From Chloroflexota bacterium (GTDB lineage: Bacteria > Chloroflexota > Anaerolineae > Promineifilales > Promineifilaceae): DNA of 9,349 bases. The notes beneath the pieces were generated by a model. It was not told where the DNA came from. It saw only the letters and a list, made by a program, of their open reading frames with translations, and made no database searches. Numbering within the stretch: the stretch's first letter is position 1; each line of letters opens with the position of its first letter. The stretch is from contig DOXE01000335.1 in the NCBI GenBank assembly GCA_003519205.1, positions 1 through 9,349 of the forward strand, read 5' to 3'. Shown one piece after another: positions 7,086-9,349 of the stretch. The position numbers and the translations under genes were made by a program.

Positions 7086-7127
7086 TTAATGAACGGTGAT
7101 TGTTATCGATTCCCAACGATTCATTAA
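7086..7127. repeat. Repeats upstream of the saccharopine dehydrogenase-like gene
   Basis: TTAATGAA (7086-7093) and TTCATTAA (7120-7127) form an 8-bp inverted repeat with a 26-bp spacer. Within it CGATTC occurs twice in direct orientation (7107-7112 and 7117-7122), exactly 10 bp apart. The block lies 45-85 bp before the dehydrogenase start, where an operator would be expected. No promoter boxes of good quality were found here, so a regulatory role is only inferred. Confidence 0.3.
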
Positions 7128-7143
7128 AAATCCCTGATGCCAA

Positions 7144-7338
7144 CTACGCTTGGACGTCTATGAGGTGATATGCCAGATCAATCGTTTGAATGACATCTTC
7201 AGCGTTGCCATCGGCACCGATCTGCTCGGCCCAGCTCTGAGTCACGGGTGCGCCGCCACAAGAAAAAAAAGGATCGCCAATCCTGGTCTTGCCGGGCGTA
7301 AGCCCCTCAATGATGCAGGTTAGGGGATGGAATGGCAA
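7144..7338 (-). pseudogene. C-terminal relic of a corrinoid-binding methyltransferase protein (MtbC/MttC-like)
   Basis: The end of this frame, GGAPVTQSWAEQIGADG followed by NAEDVIQTIDLAYHL, matches the last strand and helix of the B12-binding domain in corrinoid proteins of methylamine-type methyltransferase systems (family pattern GGAPVT..(F/W)A..IGADGYA.DA..AV.LA). The stop is TAG at 7144-7146. Everything before it is lost: the helical cap, the cobalt-ligating DxHxxG motif and most of the Rossmann domain are absent. The frame opens only 12 codons before a TTG with no ribosome binding site, and the part before about residue 12 is not recognisable. The motif is preceded by an unusual insertion next to a run of eight T (- strand), a likely indel site. 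It would not bind cobalamin. Relic status is clear; the exact parent family is inferred. Confidence 0.68.
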
Positions 7339-7658
7339 CGCAGACCTTAATATCGGTGCATGATATGCTCTAGTTCAACTTCGACTTTATCAAGAATATT
7401 GGCACTTGTTTATCTAAGAGTACCAGCTTGGAGTTTATCTCATGCTTAATACGAATATCGCAAATATTAACCGAGCACGATTTGATTTTCGCAGAATTCA
7501 TTTAAATATTATTGAATATTCGTAAGATCGACAAGCATTATTATTGATGGGTGAAACTAGTAGCGATTGGTTTTTTTCTCGGGACTAGGCAGCGGTTCTA
7601 CATCCTGTGGCAAAACTTGAATCGAGAGAACTCAAAAACCAGGATGTATATGCAAGAG
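7339..7658. other. AT-rich spacer without recognisable genes
   Basis: No reading frame on either strand resembles a protein I recognise, and stops are frequent in all frames. It holds an inverted repeat (7599-7648, listed separately), a 9-bp inverted repeat TACGAATAT/ATATTCGTA (7450-7458 and 7516-7524) and a T7 run at 7571-7577 with no hairpin before it. Together with the corrinoid relic it looks like decayed coding sequence or a former insertion point. Confidence 0.6.
7599..7648. repeat. 9-bp inverted repeat just past the ArsR-rhodanese gene
   Basis: TACATCCTG (7599-7607) and CAGGATGTA (7640-7648) are perfect complements separated by 32 bp. A further AGGATGT copy sits at 7661-7667, over the end of the regulator gene. 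On the - strand the hairpin starts about 10 nt past the regulator stop but has no U-tract after it, so it is at best a weak or Rho-type termination or RNA-stability element. Confidence 0.4.
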
Positions 7659-8351
7659 TTAGGATGTGGGTATCAATTCAAGCCCTGACCCTATTGGCAA
7701 TCCTTGGGTTCGCCACTCTGGAAAACCCTGCTCCAACTGCCGGACAGAATAACCTTTGGCCATAAGGGTCTTGGCAGCTTTATCAGCCAAAGTGCTATAG
7801 GGGCCACGGCAGTAAACGACAACTTCCTTGTCTTTGTCAATTTCAGGCAAGCGCGAGGGCAATTCTTTGAGTGGAATCGAACAGGCCCCTTGAATATGTC
7901 CAGCCTCGAATTCTCGTTGTGGACGGACATCCACAACAGATACTGATGCCTCTTCTAACATCGTCAGTAGTTCGGCAAATGGAATTAATCTCTGATGATC
8001 CCGATCTTGAAAAAGACGGCCGGTAAGCCATTCGATCTCGGCGATACAGGCCTCGCCCAGATCCCGGATCATCTGCCAGGTTTGGAAAACAGCCTCATCA
8101 GATAGGCGGTAGTAGGCCACGACACCTTCGCGCCTCACGTCTACCAAGCGAGCTGCTCGCAAGGTCTTTAGATGTTGGGAGGTGTTGGCCACCGACATAT
8201 TGGATTCCTCGGCCAGTTTTTCCACGGTATATTCTGATTGAGATAACAAGTCGATTAATTCGAGACGACGAGCGCTTCCCAACGCCTTTCCAATCAGGGC
8301 GAATTGGTCATACAGTTGAGTTTTGACTTCTTGTTCCTCATCTTGAGCCAT
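7659..8351 (-). CDS. ArsR-family transcriptional regulator fused to a rhodanese domain
   Basis: The 230-residue protein joins an N-terminal ArsR/SmtB winged helix to a C-terminal rhodanese domain. The HTH region is about residues 40-85, with recognition segment NTSQHLKTLRAARLV (56-70) and wing REGVVAYYRL. The rhodanese domain (about 125-220) shows VVDVRP (139-144), GHIQGACSIPL (151-161), the active-site loop YCRGPYST with C181, and GFPEW (209-213). Rhodaneses carry sulfane sulfur as a cysteine persulfide, so the fusion suggests sensing of reactive sulfur or a related thiol signal; this is inference. The ELCVCD-type metal site of classical ArsR is absent. The start is set by AGGAGG (8359-8364), 7 nt before the ATG at 8351; an adjacent ATG at 8354 is equally in frame. 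A longer TTG-initiated frame to 8399 would run through that ribosome binding site and the palindromes. It probably represses itself and perhaps the divergent transporter gene. Confidence 0.9.
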   Translation of the reverse strand: MAQDEEQEVKTQLYDQFALIGKALGSARRLELIDLLSQSEYTVEKLAEESNMSVANTSQHLKTLRAARLVDVRREGVVAYYRLSDEAVFQTWQMIRDLGEACIAEIEWLTGRLFQDRDHQRLIPFAELLTMLEEASVSVVDVRPQREFEAGHIQGACSIPLKELPSRLPEIDKDKEVVVYCRGPYSTLADKAAKTLMAKGYSVRQLEQGFPEWRTQGLPIGSGLELIPTS

Positions 8352-8378
8352 CATCACCCCTCCTGATTCAAATACTTT

Positions 8379-8434
8379 ATTGATCAATTGAATAACCAAT
8401 TATTATAATAATACACGATTTTCTGTTATAATAA
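8379..8434. promoter_or_regulatory. Phased palindromes, probable operator of the ArsR-rhodanese regulator
   Basis: Two perfect palindromes lie directly upstream of the regulator: ATTGATCAAT (8379-8388) and ATTATTATAATAAT (8399-8412). Their centres are 22 bp apart, close to two helical turns. A partial third copy (TTATAATAA, 8426-8434) repeats the second site 23 bp further on. The 14-bp palindrome contains TATAAT on both strands, so protein bound there could block a -10 box. ArsR-family dimers bind AT-rich inverted repeats near their own promoters, which fits. Binding itself is inferred. Confidence 0.5.
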
Positions 8435-8532
8435 AGCGTCGAAAAGTTTCTGACGTAAGTTTCCCGGCATCAAATCTGATTAAGAGGGTCAAAGAGTGGG
8501 GATTCTTAGACGAAAAGCAGCATCTCCCAAAG

Positions 8533-8560
8533 TTGACAATAATCGATGCCTCATTATTAT
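8533..8560 (+). promoter_or_regulatory. Sigma70-type promoter for the substrate-binding protein gene
   Basis: A perfect -35 box TTGACA (8533-8538) and a 5-of-6 -10 box TATTAT (8555-8560) are separated by 16 bp. They point toward the transporter gene. Transcription would begin near 8567 and give a leader of about 230 nt before the ATG at 8796. Confidence 0.6.
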
Positions 8561-8649
8561 TTATCCTGTCGTTTCCCTCTTCGTGGCTCACGATATTGCT
8601 GAGCAAATGATAAACCTTAAGATTGCTCTAGAGTCCAGTTCGCATACCT

Positions 8650-8661
8650 AAAGGAGGTGAT
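8650..8661 (+). promoter_or_regulatory. Full-length Shine-Dalgarno element without a start codon
   Basis: The bases AAAGGAGGTGAT complement the whole anti-Shine-Dalgarno tail of 16S rRNA. No ATG, GTG or TTG follows at 5-12 nt; an ATT at 8662 would give only a four-codon frame (ATT CAT ACA AGA TAA). It sits in the transporter leader, about 135 nt before the true start. Confidence 0.5.
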
Positions 8662-8707
8662 ATTCATACAAGATAAGCCTTATTAAATTTTCAAATTGTC
8701 CGAGTGT

Positions 8708-8754
8708 TGGAGTCGAATTGGTGGGATACAAGCCCAATCCAATTTCTAACTCCA
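8708..8754 (+). other. Long imperfect hairpin in the 5' leader of the binding-protein gene
   Basis: In the transcript, TGGAGT (8708-8713) pairs with ACTCCA (8749-8754). AATTGG (8716-8721) pairs with CCAATT (8739-8744), and TGGG (8722-8725) pairs with CCCA (8733-8736) around a 7-nt loop ATACAAG. Small internal loops separate the helices, for 16 pairs in total. It stands 30 nt before the ribosome binding site of the coding gene. No U-tract follows, so it is not a terminator. I do not recognise a known riboswitch or T-box. Confidence 0.5.
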
Positions 8755-8795
8755 GCCGTACTTCTATCGGCTATCACCTATATGGAGGAGAACCA

Positions 8796-9349
8796 ATGGA
8801 AAAACCACGAGTTACCAAGAAACAGATGGAGGCCATCCATCCTATCATCCCTGATGCCTATGAGAAGCTAGAACAGGGCCGCATCACCCGTCGCGAATTC
8901 GTCCGCATCTCAACCTTGTTAGGCATGTCGGCTGGCGTTGCTACCTTTGCCGCGGCTTGCGGCGCAGGCGGCACTGCCACCGAAGCGCCTGTTGAAGAAG
9001 CACCGGCCGAAGAAGCGCCGGCTGAAGAAGCACCAGCTGAAGAGGCCGCTGCCACCGGCCCTCAGCGCGGCGGGACGCTGACCAAGTCAATGCAGTTACA
9101 ATTACTGGACCATCCAGCTCGCCTGTCCTGGGTTGAAGGGGCAAATATCGTCCGCCAGATCAATGAATATCTAACCGAGACTGGCCCAGATAACATCACC
9201 CGGCCTTATTTGCTCGACAGGTGGGAAGCCAGCGAGGACGTCTTGACCTGGGACCTTTTCCTGAAGGAGGGCATCACCTTCAACAACGGCCAAGAGCTGA
9301 CGGCCGACGACGTGATGTTCACCTTCGGCGAGTGGCTAAATCCCGACGT
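8796..9349 (+). CDS. ABC transporter substrate-binding lipoprotein, family 5 (Dpp/Opp type), 5' part
   Basis: The first 184 residues are present and the gene runs off the right edge. A ribosome binding site (GGAGGAG, about 5 nt spacing) fixes the ATG. The N-terminus has a 28-residue charged lead, a twin-arginine motif TRREFVR (31-37), a hydrophobic stretch (38-54) and a lipobox ending in C55 (FAAAC). This suggests Tat export of a folded precursor and lipid anchoring outside the membrane. A flexible Glu/Pro/Ala linker (60-91) follows, then the mature domain beginning RGGTL (91-95). FLKEGITFNNGQELTADDVMFTF matches the family-5 solute-binding pattern (W.F.L..G..F.DG..ltA.DV.ft). Substrates of the family are peptides, nickel, sugars or opines; none can be chosen here. 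The permeases and ATPases probably lie downstream. Confidence 0.92.
   Translation, partial: MEKPRVTKKQMEAIHPIIPDAYEKLEQGRITRREFVRISTLLGMSAGVATFAAACGAGGTATEAPVEEAPAEEAPAEEAPAEEAAATGPQRGGTLTKSMQLQLLDHPARLSWVEGANIVRQINEYLTETGPDNITRPYLLDRWEASEDVLTWDLFLKEGITFNNGQELTADDVMFTFGEWLNPD
8994..9043 (+). repeat. 15-bp tandem repeat encoding the EEAPA linker
   Basis: Three full units of 15 bp start at 8994, 9009 and 9024 (consensus GAAGAAGCACCGGCT), with a partial fourth from 9039. They encode EEAPA in the spacer between the lipid anchor and the binding domain. Differences fall at third codon positions, so the protein repeat is kept. Unit number could vary between strains by slippage. Confidence 0.85.

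Noticed and set aside
7450..7524. 9-bp inverted repeat TACGAATAT/ATATTCGTA
   Set aside because: The arms are 57 bp apart in very AT-rich DNA and are not linked to any gene or mobile-element end; a chance match is likely.
7571..7577. T7 run on the + strand as a possible terminator
   Set aside because: No stem precedes it, and no + strand gene lies upstream.
8403..8606. 67-codon open frame on the - strand between the regulator and the transporter gene
   Set aside because: It would start at a TTG with no ribosome binding site, has no recognisable protein features, and runs across the predicted promoter and palindromes.
8858..9055. - strand frame with repeated SAGAS-like units
   Set aside because: It is the antisense reading of the EEAPA linker repeat in the binding-protein gene; codon and motif evidence favour the + strand.
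1..9349. Cobalamin riboswitch, tRNA genes and CRISPR repeats
   Set aside because: I looked for a B12-box-like sequence in the spacers, cloverleaf-like segments and regularly spaced repeats and saw none; any riboswitch for the cob operon would lie upstream of this window.

Overview
The window reads as part of a chromosome from an environmental bacterium, most likely a member of the Chloroflexota (Anaerolineae-like). This is an inference from style. The substrate-binding lipoprotein at the right end pairs a twin-arginine motif with a lipobox and a Glu/Pro/Ala linker, a combination common in that phylum. Coding regions are moderately GC-rich, while the spacers are very AT-rich. No rRNA, tRNA, CRISPR array or complete insertion sequence is visible.

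Left block (1-4863, + strand): a tightly packed corrinoid operon. It runs from the C-terminal part of a BtuC/FecCD-type permease, through its ATPase, to CobS, CobU/CobP, a CobC-like histidine phosphatase and CobQ/CbiP. Junctions are 4-bp ATGA overlaps (permease/ATPase and ATPase/cobS), short gaps, or an 11-bp overlap (phosphatase/cobQ), so translational coupling is likely. The set combines corrinoid import with cobyric acid amidation and nucleotide-loop assembly. CobT, CobD/CbiB, the adenosyltransferase and the binding protein BtuF are not in the window and may lie upstream or elsewhere.

Middle block (4860-7042, - strand): a stand-alone CheY-like receiver converges tail-to-tail on cobQ with a 3-bp overlap. 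It is followed by a small zinc-ribbon protein with a convincing Rho-independent terminator, and by a saccharopine-dehydrogenase-like NAD(P) oxidoreductase with a strong ribosome binding site. 7043-7658 holds no intact gene. It contains the decayed C-terminal end of a corrinoid-binding (MtbC/MttC-like) methyltransferase protein, which links this half of the window to B12 biochemistry.

Right block (7659-9349): an ArsR-type regulator fused to a rhodanese domain (- strand) is divergent from the 5' part of a family-5 (Dpp/Opp type) ABC substrate-binding lipoprotein (+ strand). The 440-bp divergent spacer holds helically phased palindromes next to the regulator, a near-consensus sigma70 promoter pointing at the transporter gene, and a leader of about 230 nt. 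That leader carries a full-length Shine-Dalgarno element with no start codon and a long imperfect hairpin.

Nothing here is clearly a new system. The most interesting items are the glycine-to-cysteine change in the CobU P-loop, the corrinoid-protein relic, the structured leader of the binding protein, and the phased palindromes at the ArsR-rhodanese gene.
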